From Atopsyche davidsoni (taxonomy: Eukaryota; Arthropoda; Insecta; Trichoptera; Hydrobiosidae), in contig JAILWY010000022.1 of assembly GCA_022113835.1 (NCBI GenBank), forward strand, positions 806,001 to 870,000: 64,000 bases of DNA. Direction: 5' to 3'. Below the pieces are notes generated by a model. It ran no database searches and was not told the origin of the DNA. It worked only from the letters and a program-made list of their open reading frames with translations. Positions 1 through 9,239 of this stretch are shown piece after piece (the first letter of the stretch is position 1; each line of letters opens with the position of its first letter). The translations under genes were made by a program, and so were the position numbers.

Positions 1-860
1 TAGTAGAACGCTGTCGGATAATCACAGTTCAGCTGTCGGTTGTGTGTAAAAACTACTATAACTAGGATTAACGACTCTCCAATATGACTTCAATTATTTA
101 TAAAAAAAAATACCACAAGCCGAGTGGAAAGGAGTCAGCGACACGTGCGGAATCTCCCGTCTCTTTTCAAGGCGGCCTTGTCGTTAAACGCGGGCATAAT
201 TTTGTCGTAAAAATAAATAAATAAAAAAAAAAAAAAAAACACTTTCATCGTCTAATGAAACGTCTCCGCGCTCGGCTGGAGACACGACATCGCCGCCGAG
301 GTGGCTCAATTAGTCCACTCGGTTACTAATGAACCACCTCGGCGGGTCAAAAGTGCAGTTGTTTGAAAAAAAAATATGTATAAATCATATTTTTATTTAT
401 GCTTATATTTGAAGGCGCACTTTGTATCAAGAATTCGAAAAAAAATCTAAGAAGCTTGAAACCACTCAGTATATATAGGAAGTATATTTTCGTATGTAAT
501 TTTCACATCTGAAATATAATAGCACACAGATTGAGTCAGTGCGCAGAGGGCTTGAAATGTGGAAGGCAAACGGCTGCAGTTGACCAACGCGCCAATGGCC
601 ATCGCTCCGAGGTGGAGACAAGATAAGCGCGGCCCTTCGCAGGGAGAAAGTCTTCCGAAAGAGAAACCCGCAGACGTCGTTGCCAAACGCGCGGCTAATT
701 GCACACAGGAATGTTGCCGGCAACAAAAATAACAATTATGATTGCAGATCATAGACCATCTGTCGCTTTCACAATCTCGCACGAGCGAGCCCTCCTCGCG
801 CGCCCCCGGCCCGAAGTCCACCTCCAAATCGACTGACCACCGAAAAAATATTATTATTAC
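1..860. other. Gene-free stretch, left edge
   Basis: No credible gene is visible. The two overlapping minus-strand frames at 447-827 are antisense readings of one open stretch with no recognisable domain, and I treat them as chance. The stretch holds a poly(A) run near 222-239, a strong hairpin (entered separately at 293-345) and ordinary mixed sequence. Nothing identifies an exon boundary. Confidence 0.5.
293..345. other. Strong GC-rich hairpin
   Basis: Perfect 12-bp arms CCGCCGAGGTGG (293-304) and CCACCTCGGCGG (334-345) flank a 29-nt interior. Inside it TTAGT (310-314) pairs with ACTAA (325-329) and TCA with TGA, leaving a terminal loop of about 10 nt. The whole forms a nearly continuous stem of about 20 bp with a small internal defect. 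No flanking direct repeat or element end is visible. It could be a structured RNA, a replication or regulatory cruciform, or a MITE relic. Direct sequence evidence for the fold is strong; function is unknown. Confidence 0.7.
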
Positions 861-861
861 C

Positions 862-903
862 TATATATATATATATATATATAAATATTTATTATATAAT
901 ATA

Positions 904-934
<31 letters not shown>

Positions 935-936
935 CT
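862..936. repeat. (TA)n microsatellite, two blocks
   Basis: Two runs of alternating T and A (about 862-884 and 913-935) are separated by imperfect AT sequence. This is simple-sequence DNA and makes the overlapping open frame at 742-1053 uninformative. Confidence 0.9.
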
Positions 937-1660
937 CATAAAATGACCCGTTCGTATCTGCGGATCCAGCCGGCCTGGGACATGGAGCACGGGTGGGTCT
1001 GCCGCCTGTCACGCGACTCTCGCCGGGAAATGTATGGGAAAGCGCGCCCGTAAGGGTCGGGGCTGCCCGCGGGCGGCGGGGCGGTTGCGACGTTTTGGAC
1101 CGGGGGCGGGAGATCGACCTTTTGAGCTTAGACGTGGAAATAGTTGAGCCTGACTGCAGGGGTGCATTGGGAAAAAAAAAAAAAACGCAGAATATTTTCT
1201 TATGTTTTATTAATTTAATTTAATATTTTTTTGGCTTCACCCGAGAAACTGAGCTCACAACGTTGATATTAATTTTTTTAATCTGAGCTCCACAATTCAT
1301 AATACCGGGCTCCAATCCAGGGCTGTCGCGGTTCGAGCCGCGTCTTGGTTAGACGTGAGGTGACTTGGTATTTCATGAATAGGCGCAAAGTGCGAATTCC
1401 ACGCCCGCTTTGCAGGAATGTATTTTTTTTTTTGCGTAGGCTGGACGAGGAAACAAAACGTCGTTATCAGTCAGCAAACAACAATTGAAACTCAATTGCC
1501 AACTTGATAAGGTTCCGTTTAATATACAAAGATGATGAAATTTGTTAAAATTATTAAAAAAGTGAAAACTATGTACTTTTGAGCTATTATAGGTTCAACA
1601 TACATATTTACATAACATGTTGATCAGAATGCGTTTTTATTTACCCATGCAGGTATTAGT
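937..1660. other. Gene-free stretch with GC-rich patch
   Basis: A GC-rich patch (about 950-1110) sits between the TA microsatellite and AT-rich sequence with poly(A) and poly(T) runs. A short hairpin CGCGGTTCGAGCCGCG lies near 1328-1343 and has a tRNA B-box-like core, but no cloverleaf was recognised around it. No gene supported. Confidence 0.45.
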
Positions 1661-1731
1661 ATATTTATGTGATTAAGCACATTTTTTCATACATTGAAAA
1701 CAATTAAAGAAAACTCTCAGAAAATATCATC

Positions 1732-1809
1732 GTGACTTGTGAGGGATTCGAACCCACATCCCCAAGCTTTCATGGCCGGTGCATTTATCCAACTATGCTA
1801 ACGAGCCAC
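1732..1809 (-). repeat. tRNA-like head of SINE (minus arm)
   Basis: A 78-nt tRNA-like segment. Read on the minus strand, acceptor arm GTGGCTC pairs 6 of 7 with AAGTCAC, the D stem is GCAT/ATGC, an A-box-like TAGCATAGTTGG is present, and the B box GGTTCGAATCC is canonical. The anticodon stem is imperfect. The unit is followed by a shared body beginning ACGATGATATTTTCT that recurs at other loci, so it is a tRNA-derived SINE and not a stand-alone tRNA gene. The B box could still support RNA polymerase III initiation. Confidence 0.8.
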
Positions 1810-1903
1810 TGCAATTTTAGTGAGAATTTTTAATAATCATATTCTACATATGAACTAATATGCTCGGGCTAATCAATTATTAAAAATTCTCACTAAAATT
1901 GCA

Positions 1904-1981
1904 GTGGCTCGTTAGCATAGTTGGATAAATGCACCGGCCATGAAAGCTTGGGGATGTGGGTTCGAATCCCTCACAAGTCAC
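1904..1981 (+). repeat. tRNA-like head of SINE (plus arm)
   Basis: Exact reverse complement of the unit at 1732-1809, with the same A and B boxes and acceptor pairing. The body continues to 2050 (ending with AATCACATAAAT) and has no obvious poly(A) tail. It is the right arm of the palindrome. Confidence 0.8.
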
Positions 1982-2050
1982 GATGATATTTTCTGAGAGT
2001 TTTCTTTAATTGTTTTCAATGTATGAAAAAATGTGCTTAATCACATAAAT

Positions 2051-3040
2051 AACATGTTGAGTATAAAAAACAAGGCAAGCACTTTTGTTCACAGTTTTTA
2101 AGTTGGATTTTGAAAAGTGTATTATCCAATTTAACCACGATAGCTGTAAAACCTAGCCAGAATTTAAATCACTATACGCAAGTGTGCAAACAGCGGGCCT
2201 CAATCATCCATGCCTAATTTTTCGAGGGTTTTTCTCGTGACGACGTTACCAGTATCAGGTCAGGTGAGGTTATCTTTCATAGCCGGGGTATTTGCAAGTG
2301 TCAGGGCGAAGATGGCGTCTGTTCAAAATCTTCGAAATGTCCCGCTGCACACGCACATTGCGGTCGGGTTTTCTACTACGACGAGGATAAAACAAATCAA
2401 ACCGTGGATGTTAAAAATACGCGACGATCTGAGTGATACGCCCGACCGCAGTATATAAATATCGCATGTACGTACTTTATAGAAATCGCGACGTAGAAAC
2501 AAAAAACAAAAAAAAAGACAAACAAAAGAATGATGCAAGGTATTATAGGCTTTCGAGAGACTAGAAAAAAATATTTTATTGCAAATTTGAGACTGTTCTT
2601 TTTAAACGTGCATGAATGACATAGTTTTTTTAAAAATATTATATTAATAATAAATAGGTTTTCTGTTTACATTATTAGAGTAGATTTTAATGACACACAA
2701 AGGAATATCGTCATTACGTGGTATTCCCACCTGAGTGTCTAGAAAAATATGCCCGTTTGAAACATAAACACATGACATTGACATTTATTTATATATTTTA
2801 TAATCGCAGATCAACACAACCGGGAGGGAGCGGAATCATTAGTAGAGCAACCGCAACTATACGCCTTGATTATAAACCCTTTACAATTATAATTTAAAAA
2901 AAAAAAGTGACTAGTCAAGCAGCCTACACACAACTGACAACCACACGGTAATTAACGTGAAAATATATTTTTTTATGGAAGCAACGCAAATGTGGAAGAT
3001 AATGTTGGGTTGTCGGTTTGGTCGCGACGCGGGGGGGCTA
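2051..3040. other. Gene-free AT-rich stretch
   Basis: Mixed then increasingly AT-rich sequence with poly(A) runs. The open frame at 2210-2458 (82 codons) shows no domain, and its antisense is equally open. No repeat family from elsewhere in the window was recognised here. Confidence 0.45.
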
Positions 3041-3048
3041 CAGAGATC

Positions 3049-3096
3049 CAGGTGTATCCAGGTGTGTCCAGGTGTGTCCAGGTGAGTCCAGGTGTG
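3049..3096 (+). promoter_or_regulatory. Five E-boxes (CAGGTG) at exact 10-bp spacing
   Basis: A 10-bp tandem unit of the form CCAGGTGTGT repeats so that CAGGTG occurs at 3049, 3059, 3069, 3079 and 3089. CAGGTG is the E-box type bound by Snail/Scratch/ZEB zinc fingers and by some bHLH dimers. Spacing close to one helical turn would place all sites on one face of the DNA. It may equally be an accidental minisatellite. It lies about 40 bp from a G-run tract and 85 bp from an X-box-like site, which makes a promoter or enhancer reading more plausible, but no transcript start is demonstrated. Confidence 0.55.
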
Positions 3097-3136
3097 TGGG
3101 GGCCCGGGGGGCGGCGCCGCCCAGTCCGCGCCTGGC

Positions 3137-3176
3137 GGGGGCGGGGGCGGGGGCGGGGGTGGGGGCGGGGGCGGGG
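3137..3176 (+). other. G-run tract, potential G-quadruplex
   Basis: Seven consecutive runs of four or five G separated by single C or T bases. The spacing meets the usual sequence criterion for an intramolecular G-quadruplex with one-base loops. It makes proline/alanine-rich or glycine-rich open frames on both strands (2911-3192, 3018-3455, 3038-3445) that should not be taken as genes. Confidence 0.8.
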
Positions 3177-3180
3177 CCGC

Positions 3181-3193
3181 GTCGCCTAGCAAC
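3181..3193 (+). promoter_or_regulatory. RFX X-box-like site
   Basis: GTCGCCTAGCAAC fits the imperfect inverted-repeat form of the RFX X-box (GTYNCC, spacer, RGNAAC). X-boxes are bound by RFX factors and are typical of ciliary gene promoters in animals. Here it sits directly after the G-run tract in a GC-rich island. Assignment is by motif only. Confidence 0.4.
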
Positions 3194-3199
3194 CGGAGT

Positions 3200-4985
3200 T
3201 GCCCGATCGATACCGAGCGACTCCGAGCGCCCCGGCCCTATCGCGAGAAGCCGGCGAGATTGTATTCTCCGCGTTCTCTTTCCATTGGGCCGGAAAACAC
3301 GCGGGAGGAAAATCGGAAAAATACCTCCCACCTTTTTCTGCGAGCCGCGCCGCATCCGACTGGAATACACCACTCCTGATACCATTTTTACCGTAGACAT
3401 ACGAAGTTCACTCAAAACATCTATAGGTTCCTTGGATGCATGCATTGAGTTTTGAAAAATACCTCCTATTGAATTCTGTAAATCTGTTATGCAAAGCGAG
3501 GCTAAGTAATAAATATTTCACGAGTCGAAACCATGCACGCTTCTAGGATAAGCATAATATTTATAATTTGAATCAGCCAGGCATACAATATTTCTGAATT
3601 TATTTATATATATAAATATACCTCCTTATATAGCTGTGTGTTTATTTCGTGGCTACATCCTAAATTATTTAAAAAAAATTGGAATCAACTCAATTCGTAA
3701 CAATTTTTTTTATATATTATTTATAAAGCATGAGTAGCAAGAGATAAATTAGAAATTATCATATAATTTTAATCAATCGTTGAGTATTATTTATTTACCG
3801 GAATTATTGAATTTTAATATAAATAAATTATTAAAAATATATGTACTTAGCCGGAGATCATGATGTACGAGAAGGTATTTCTTCAACCGATAACTGATTA
3901 CTTTGTTGATATAGCGGATAATTTTATCTAACAAATCGAATCATACGCCAGGAGATACGTGTTTCTGATAATTTAGAAAATATAAGTGGCTGCTTCATTC
4001 CGTGATTTTAAATGAAAATGCCGTTAAGGTGTAAGAAATAAAATATTTTATAAATGATAAAAAGTATGTGTTTAATTTTAAAGAATCTATAGAATTGTCG
4101 GAAATTAGTTAAAAAAGGTTTCTACACACTTGAAGTGTTGAATTATAAATACATTGATGTACTCGTAGAAGTGATTTGTATTATTTAAATATCAATCATA
4201 TTTTATACAGAAAATAATTATTTTTTAGGTTCACAAACAGTGTATTAAAGGATCTGATTTTTAAAAAAATTTAAGTTGGATTTTGCAGTTTATGTATTTA
4301 ATTAATAAATTAAGAAAAACGCCATCTCTGTTACATTTTTGAATTATTTTATTTCCGTTTCGAAAAACTCAATGCACATCGGACACATAGATGATGATGA
4401 TACATCTAGTGGAGTGTTTTTCCATTGCGACATGTTTGTTTTTATTGCCGCGGCCTGTTTGCAAAGTAAGTGAAGCAAATATCACAACACAATAAATTCC
4501 CCGGCGATTGATGCGCACAAACAGCAAAAACGCGAAATCCATCCTTTTCTAAATAAATCTGTAAATATTGGCCAAGTCTTGAGGAATAGAAAAGAAGCGC
4601 GATTCCCCGGGTGTTGATTTGCAAATGATTGCAATTTTGAATAATCGATATATGATCAGTTGGTCGATTTGAATGTTAATACGCCCTCGCCAAGAAAGGA
4701 GCTTCCCATCTGGTCTATTTTACTATCATTCATTTATTGTTGGTGACTTATTCATTTCCAGACGCCGTTTGTTCCCTGCTTGCAAGAAAACGCATCATCG
4801 AATTGACACGTTATTTTCTGCTTTTTTAACAGATGCTAAAAAACCTTCCACGCACACACAATGCAACCGCTACGAAAATGATTTTAAAGTCATGCAATTG
4901 TCACGGAGGAAATAATTTTTTCACATTAATTAAACTATCGAAATATGAGTGACTACGAGTAATGTTACTTTATTTTGGTTGTTGG
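3200..4985. other. Gene-free AT-rich stretch
   Basis: After the GC-rich island ends near 3360 the sequence becomes strongly AT-rich, with long A/T runs through about 4430 and mixed sequence beyond. Short open frames at 4442-4624 and 4673-4915 have no recognisable domain. No repeat copy was recognised. Confidence 0.45.
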
Positions 4986-4989
4986 CAAA

Positions 4990-5175
4990 GAGGACGCTAT
5001 TGAATTGTCAGTAGTGTCGCAGCGTGTGTAAAGGGCTTAAGCCGGTTACACACGCAGCGACACAATTTGCAATAAGCAAATAGCGTCCGTTATTTAGGGT
5101 GTTTTATCGCAAAAATGGACGCCTTTGGCTAGTCACGATTCGGTTGTTAGTCGAGGCGCAGAGTGTGTGACGGCT
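4990..5175. repeat. Two abutting ends of a TIR element (agctgcctacacacgc family)
   Basis: GTGTCGCAGCGTGTGTAAAG (about 5016-5035) is followed across a central TTAA by GGTTACACACGCAGCGACAC (about 5044-5063), so two element ends meet head to head. The outer flanks are also inverted: GGACGCTATT at 4992 and AATAGCGTCC ending at 5088. The rightward half matches the MITE at 60655-60804 through its AATAGCGT segment. This could be two insertions or an inverted dimer. The autonomous source and superfamily were not identified. Confidence 0.65.
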
Positions 5176-5179
5176 CCAA

Positions 5180-6400
5180 GGGTTTATGGACCTTGCATTA
5201 GGAGTAACAATTGGATGAATGGACCTGATTGGAACCATAGAAACCATGTCGCAGGAGTCGGACCTCACCCTTATTCGAGGTCTTCAATCAGCATTTCTAA
5301 TCCTGTCTTGCTAGCCATGTGCACTTATTTTGAAGGGATTAGTCATTGGCTCGTTTCAAGTTCGCGTCGACTTCGAAATCAATCTGCAGCGGGTCTTATC
5401 GGGCTGAATAATTTTGGCGGTGTTATCTCACTCCCGGTGGAAAGGGGCCGCGGGGCTATCTCGCGTGAGCAAATATGAATAGTGGCGCATCCAGGTGAGC
5501 TGGGAGTGGCCAGACTCCAGGCGACAGGTACTCCCGGCCTATCGCGAGCAAACACCGAGAAGCATTAAAATAATCTTGTTTGCCGCTCTGACTCAGTGCG
5601 TTACAGATTTTCTTGGATAATTTCAAGACCCATTTATTGCTATCGACTTTGGAATAGTTAGATAATGCTGCCATATCTATGTCCGTTACTTGCAAATTAA
5701 GGAAAATATCCTTTATCTGTTATCGGGGCGTCAAGCTATCGCATGCGTTGAATATATAAATATTTTTGATTGATTAATTTGTGCTTAAGTCTAGTTTTCT
5801 AAATCGCTGTCGTAGCCTGTTGGAGGCTGCTTTGAATTCATTAGGTGTAATATTTAATGTAGCAGGAGCGCATGCATAGACCAGGGTGTATTTATAACTT
5901 ACAAATGCCACGGTAGAAAGAAACAATATAGATAGGTGTATATATTAAATTCTTCGGAGCAATACGGCGGCGTGAGATCTCGAGTACCAGGAGCGCACTT
6001 ACCGGGAGCGCATGAATATATCAGGACGCACAGAAGTGATGATGATGGGAACGAACGGATATAAAAGTGTGGGCATGTTAATTTAGTGTTTTGAATCGAA
6101 TCGATGGAAAACGGTGGCGAGAGATCTCGAGTGGCAGGAGCACAGGCGAGCAGATACCCGCTGATCTGTTTGCCTGGCACTCGAGGCTATCGCAGCCGGC
6201 CTCTGCGTGCTCGGCGGGGAGCGGCCTCCGCGGAATTTGCTAACGAAGGGTATGTCGCCCTGATACCCTGCCTGATGAAGGACCTTCGCACGTGGAAAGG
6301 CGGCTTAAGGGGCAGGACCATCGATCGGGCTCGCGCTGCTTGCGGGCAAGCGGGCAAGCGGGCACGGAATATATTATTTTCCTTGAGTCGTTGAGCTACA
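5180..6400. other. Gene-free stretch with degenerate GAGTACCAGGAG repeats
   Basis: No gene supported. At about 5975-6000 and 6115-6145 two related segments share GAGATCTCGAGTNNCAGGAGC, and CAGGAGCGCA recurs at 5864 and 5989. These resemble the GAGTACCAGGAGAGCAG start of the tandem array at 59646-60335, so they may be old dispersed units of that family. A GC-rich island lies at about 6185-6370 and includes a short GCGGGCAA tandem. Confidence 0.45.
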
Positions 6401-7740
6401 AATAACGCCCTGGAAGACTGACTCAATTATCATAGGTTCCTTTAAAAGTAATAAAATACATTTATTCATTAGTAAAATAAAAAAAAAAAAAAAAAAAACT
6501 TGAAATAATCAATACGTTTAACAGAGAGTACTTGATGGAGTTCAATTATAACATTTCAAATAAAATGTATTTTGATAGTGCAGACGTAAAAAGTTTGCGA
6601 AACCGGTCACCAATAAAATATAACATGCGGAAAAATCACAATTAAGTTGCAACAAAGAATATTGAATTTTTTTTTAACAAGGCACTAAAACGAGTAAACG
6701 AGAAGAAGGCACTAAAATAATTTACACCTATTTAAATATTTATACCACATCAAAACATAACACAGTATTTCAAAATAAATTAATTGATTTGCTTTACATG
6801 CTTTTACAGAAATAAATATAATTGCTGCGATTTAGCGATGCTTGCCTGTCCGTATAATTTTCATCTTCCCACCGCGAAAAACCAATCAAAATTGTGTGTA
6901 TTAAAGAAATTGGCAAAATATATAATAATTCGCAGAAAAAAGATAAGAGCGTTGGCTAAAAATAACTTTAATTGCAAGATAAATAAATGTATTTTGAAAA
7001 TGAGCATTTATCATATTGGCCGAGCAGTTTGAAAAGGGCCGGCCAGGGCGAGATAGTTTATTCAATAAAAATGAAATAAAAATAACAGATAGAAACGATT
7101 CATTAGCATTAGCTGTTGATGATTGAAAGAAGAGGATCGAAAAACTTCAATTCGTGTTAAATTATTAATTTTATGTTCGTGTTGAATGTGGTCACATTTA
7201 ATTGACGCTGAGGAGGTCGTTATTTGATTAAACGACGAGTTTGTAAACAAATCGATAGTCCAATTCGGCCCTGTCATATATATTTCTCGAAATAATTTTT
7301 ATCTACAGACAAGGCGATAAGAGCACTCCTCAGAATGTTGTAACATCGCGTGTTCGCGATCGATTTCATCTTTACAAATGATAAATTATCGATCGACAAA
7401 GTGATGACACACATATCGCCACCATCATCTACTGGATGGAGGTCCCTGGCTGGCTGGCGCAGCCTCAAGATCTTTACACTATCCCTTGTACTATATTGAT
7501 GTTAGTAATGCTTTTCATATGGGTTGTTGTTCCTCATAGAAATATGTGATCAAATAGCTTAAGCAAGGTCCCAGGAGGACAGAACATGAAAGAGGTTTCC
7601 TACATCAATAAAAAGGCATAAGGAGGTCTTTACTTTAATATGGATAATATCTAGTCCAAGGTAATAGCGATATATAAACAAAGCACGCTTGTATTCTAAA
7701 ATTGTAGCACTCAACATTCAAACGTTGATATTTCCAACTG
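6401..7740. other. Gene-free AT-rich stretch with one dispersed repeat
   Basis: An 18-20-base poly(A) tract lies near 6479-6499. The segment at about 6520-6622 (ACAGAGAGTACTTGATGGAG through TTTGCGAAACCGGTCA) recurs in diverged form at 45420-45572. The rest is AT-rich without recognisable coding content. The open frame at 6784-7032 is lysine/asparagine-rich and looks random. Confidence 0.45.
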
Positions 7741-7755
7741 AAAGTTTAGTGCTCC

Positions 7756-7791
7756 GACGTTTCGATCCCTGTGTTAGGCCCATCTTCAGAT
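7756..7791 (-). ncRNA. Hammerhead-like ribozyme core (degenerate)
   Basis: On the minus strand the order is CTGAAGA, then a stem-forming segment, then CGAAACGTC. The hammerhead core requires CUGANGA (C3 U4 G5 A6 N7 G8 A9) before stem II and GAAA after it, and both are present here. Stem II pairing is poor in this copy. Similar motifs recur at 41370-41435, 42883-43263 and 55464-55604. Hammerhead motifs of this kind are known in Penelope-like retroelements and other retrotransposons. Cleavage competence is not established. Confidence 0.35.
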
Positions 7792-7799
7792 ATTAAATT

Positions 7800-8838
7800 T
7801 CACGCTTTTCCGCTACTCACCTGTATAAAAAAAGCAGAGCGAGTAATAATCGAACCGGCGACTCTACGATCGCCCCCAACTGGAATCCAACCCCACACCG
7901 TCCGGTCGGTTATGGTCACCGGGTTGTGCGGAGTATCAGGAGTTCAGGGTCGAGCACCTGAGCGGATATGAGTTCCGAGTGAGATTTGACGCACCTGCCC
8001 CGCCATGGTTACGGAACAGGATATTAAACGGGGGTGGCCGCGTGGGGAGACCCGGCGGGGGCGGACAATCAATACTGCATGCATCCAACCGCCGTGACAT
8101 ACGAGACTGATGCTCACACAAGTGCACTGCAGTTAAGCAATACTTGGGTGTTGTGCCGCGTTAATTATTTTTCAACCTTTTGAGATCCGTTTGAGGCGCA
8201 CCAGAGAGACGTCACCGAAAACGACCGTTCGAAATTGTGTAGAATATTTTCTTTTGGTTTAGACCTTAAATTATCGTATGTGGTCCCAATTTGAAGGTTG
8301 GTCACCGTGACAAAGCTGCCGTCTCCCGCCAGATACGAACCGGAGACCGTTGGAACCAGCCGAGCGTGGCGGCAATCAGGCCACCTGCACAGCCGACTAA
8401 CGACCGCGGCATTCAAAGCACCCACACACGTACGCATCCTCCCTCGGCGGCCGCGTCAACCGCTCACCGCCGCAGCGACGCTACTTCCACAAACGTCACA
8501 AATTATTTTTATTATATAATTTTAATATTTTAAAAATATTGTGTTGTTGTTTTTGTATTCCCGCGAGAACAGAACCGAGGCGCTGCCATATATATATATA
8601 GTCAGTCGCTCTCTCGTCACCCTTGATCGGCCGGAAGTGCCCGGGCCACCCCCCAGCGGCGCCAGGAAGTCAGGGAGGGGACGAGGTCGGAGGGGGTGCC
8701 CCGTCACACTCGCCTGGGCGCCACCCTCATCTGCGCCACCCCGCACACTGTCCCAGGTGAATCGGGGAGATTTTTTCCCGATTTGGTTTCGAACAAAATC
8801 GACGGGAGTCGCAAAAAATATATTTTTATAATTATTAC
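7800..8838. other. Gene-free stretch with GC-rich segments
   Basis: Several open frames (7771-7971, 8291-8533, 8541-8831) lie in GC-rich DNA and overlap open antisense frames. None has a recognisable domain. An ETS-type core CCGGAAGTG lies at 8631-8639 in a CpG-rich patch (about 8600-8760), preceded by a TATATATATA run. Promoter function is possible but unsupported. The tRNA-like B-box sequence near 8333-8345 (minus strand) is too degenerate to call. Confidence 0.4.
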
Positions 8839-8841
8839 TCA

Positions 8842-8916
8842 TGTCTATTTTTTGGATTGAACGTCAATCAAGTGCGTATTTATTACCCATTACCCGTTCA
8901 ATCCAAAAAATAGACA
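8842..8916. repeat. 22-bp inverted repeat
   Basis: TGTCTATTTTTTGGATTGAACG (arm 8842-8863, 22 bases) is exactly inverted at 8895-8916 around a 31-nt spacer. It sits immediately upstream of a SINE copy, in the position held by the longer 80-bp palindrome at 13807-13972, although the arm sequences differ. The repeated presence of a palindrome before the SINE suggests a family-level feature. Confidence 0.75.
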
Positions 8917-9235
8917 TACGTATATGATGGTGTGCGTCTTGGTTAAATTAATAGATTTTAAAAATAATATCAAAAACGCTTCACTTGTTACTTTGTTTAA
9001 AAAGTCCAGTGCTTGCAAATCACTAAATATTGGTTGGCCTAGGCACATAGGTTTATATGTAGAGTATGATTGTTAAAAAATCTCGATTAATGGATGTGGT
9101 TCGTTAGTACAATGGTCAGTACACCGGCCACGCAAGCCTGGGGATGTGGGTTCAAATCCCACACAAATCACGATGATATTTTCTTCTATATGTGAACTAA
9201 TGTGTCTAATCATATTAGTAATAATTATTACTCAA
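8917..9235 (+). mobile_element. SINE copy with tRNA-like domain (9096-9171)
   Basis: Segments matching the copy at 13973-14300 occur in order: a GTGCGTCT-like start, AAAAAGTCCAGTG, a TTAGTTCATATGTAGAATATG equivalent, then a 76-nt tRNA-like segment with acceptor GTGGTTC and B box GGTTCAAATCC, then ACGATGATATTTTCT. After that, CTATATGTGAACTAATGTG is the inverse of sequence upstream of the tRNA region, so part of a second, inverted unit follows. It is more diverged from the 1904 copy than the 14162 copy is. Confidence 0.7.
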
Positions 9236-9239
9236 AAAT

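Larger units (their letters stand above)
1663..2050. repeat. 388-bp palindrome of two head-to-head SINE units
   Basis: Bases 1663-1837 and 1876-2050 are, by direct reading, exact reverse complements over 175 bp with a 38-nt spacer. Each arm carries the same tRNA-like segment plus a downstream body, in opposite orientation. The spacer (1838-1875) is the continuation of the minus-oriented unit, because its reverse complement matches the segment upstream of the tRNA-like region at about 14098-14135. This is an inverted SINE dimer in which the plus unit is 5'-truncated. Exact arm identity argues for a recent event, gene conversion between arms, or a single-event fold-back origin. Confidence 0.9.

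Noticed and set aside
1904..1981. A functional tRNA gene
   Set aside because: The anticodon stem is imperfect, the same unit is present with a common downstream body at several loci, and one pair is an exact palindrome. SINE is the better reading.
2911..3455. Proline-rich and glycine/arginine-rich frames on both strands
   Set aside because: Direct translations of the G-run tract and the 10-bp tandem.
7840..7925. tRNA-like B-box sequence GGTTCGATTATTACTC (minus)
   Set aside because: No matching A box or acceptor pairing could be found at the right distance.
8590..8640. TATA box plus initiator core promoter
   Set aside because: The TATATATATA run abuts the TCAGTC word, so spacing is wrong for TATA-Inr (about 30 bp), and the run is a simple repeat.
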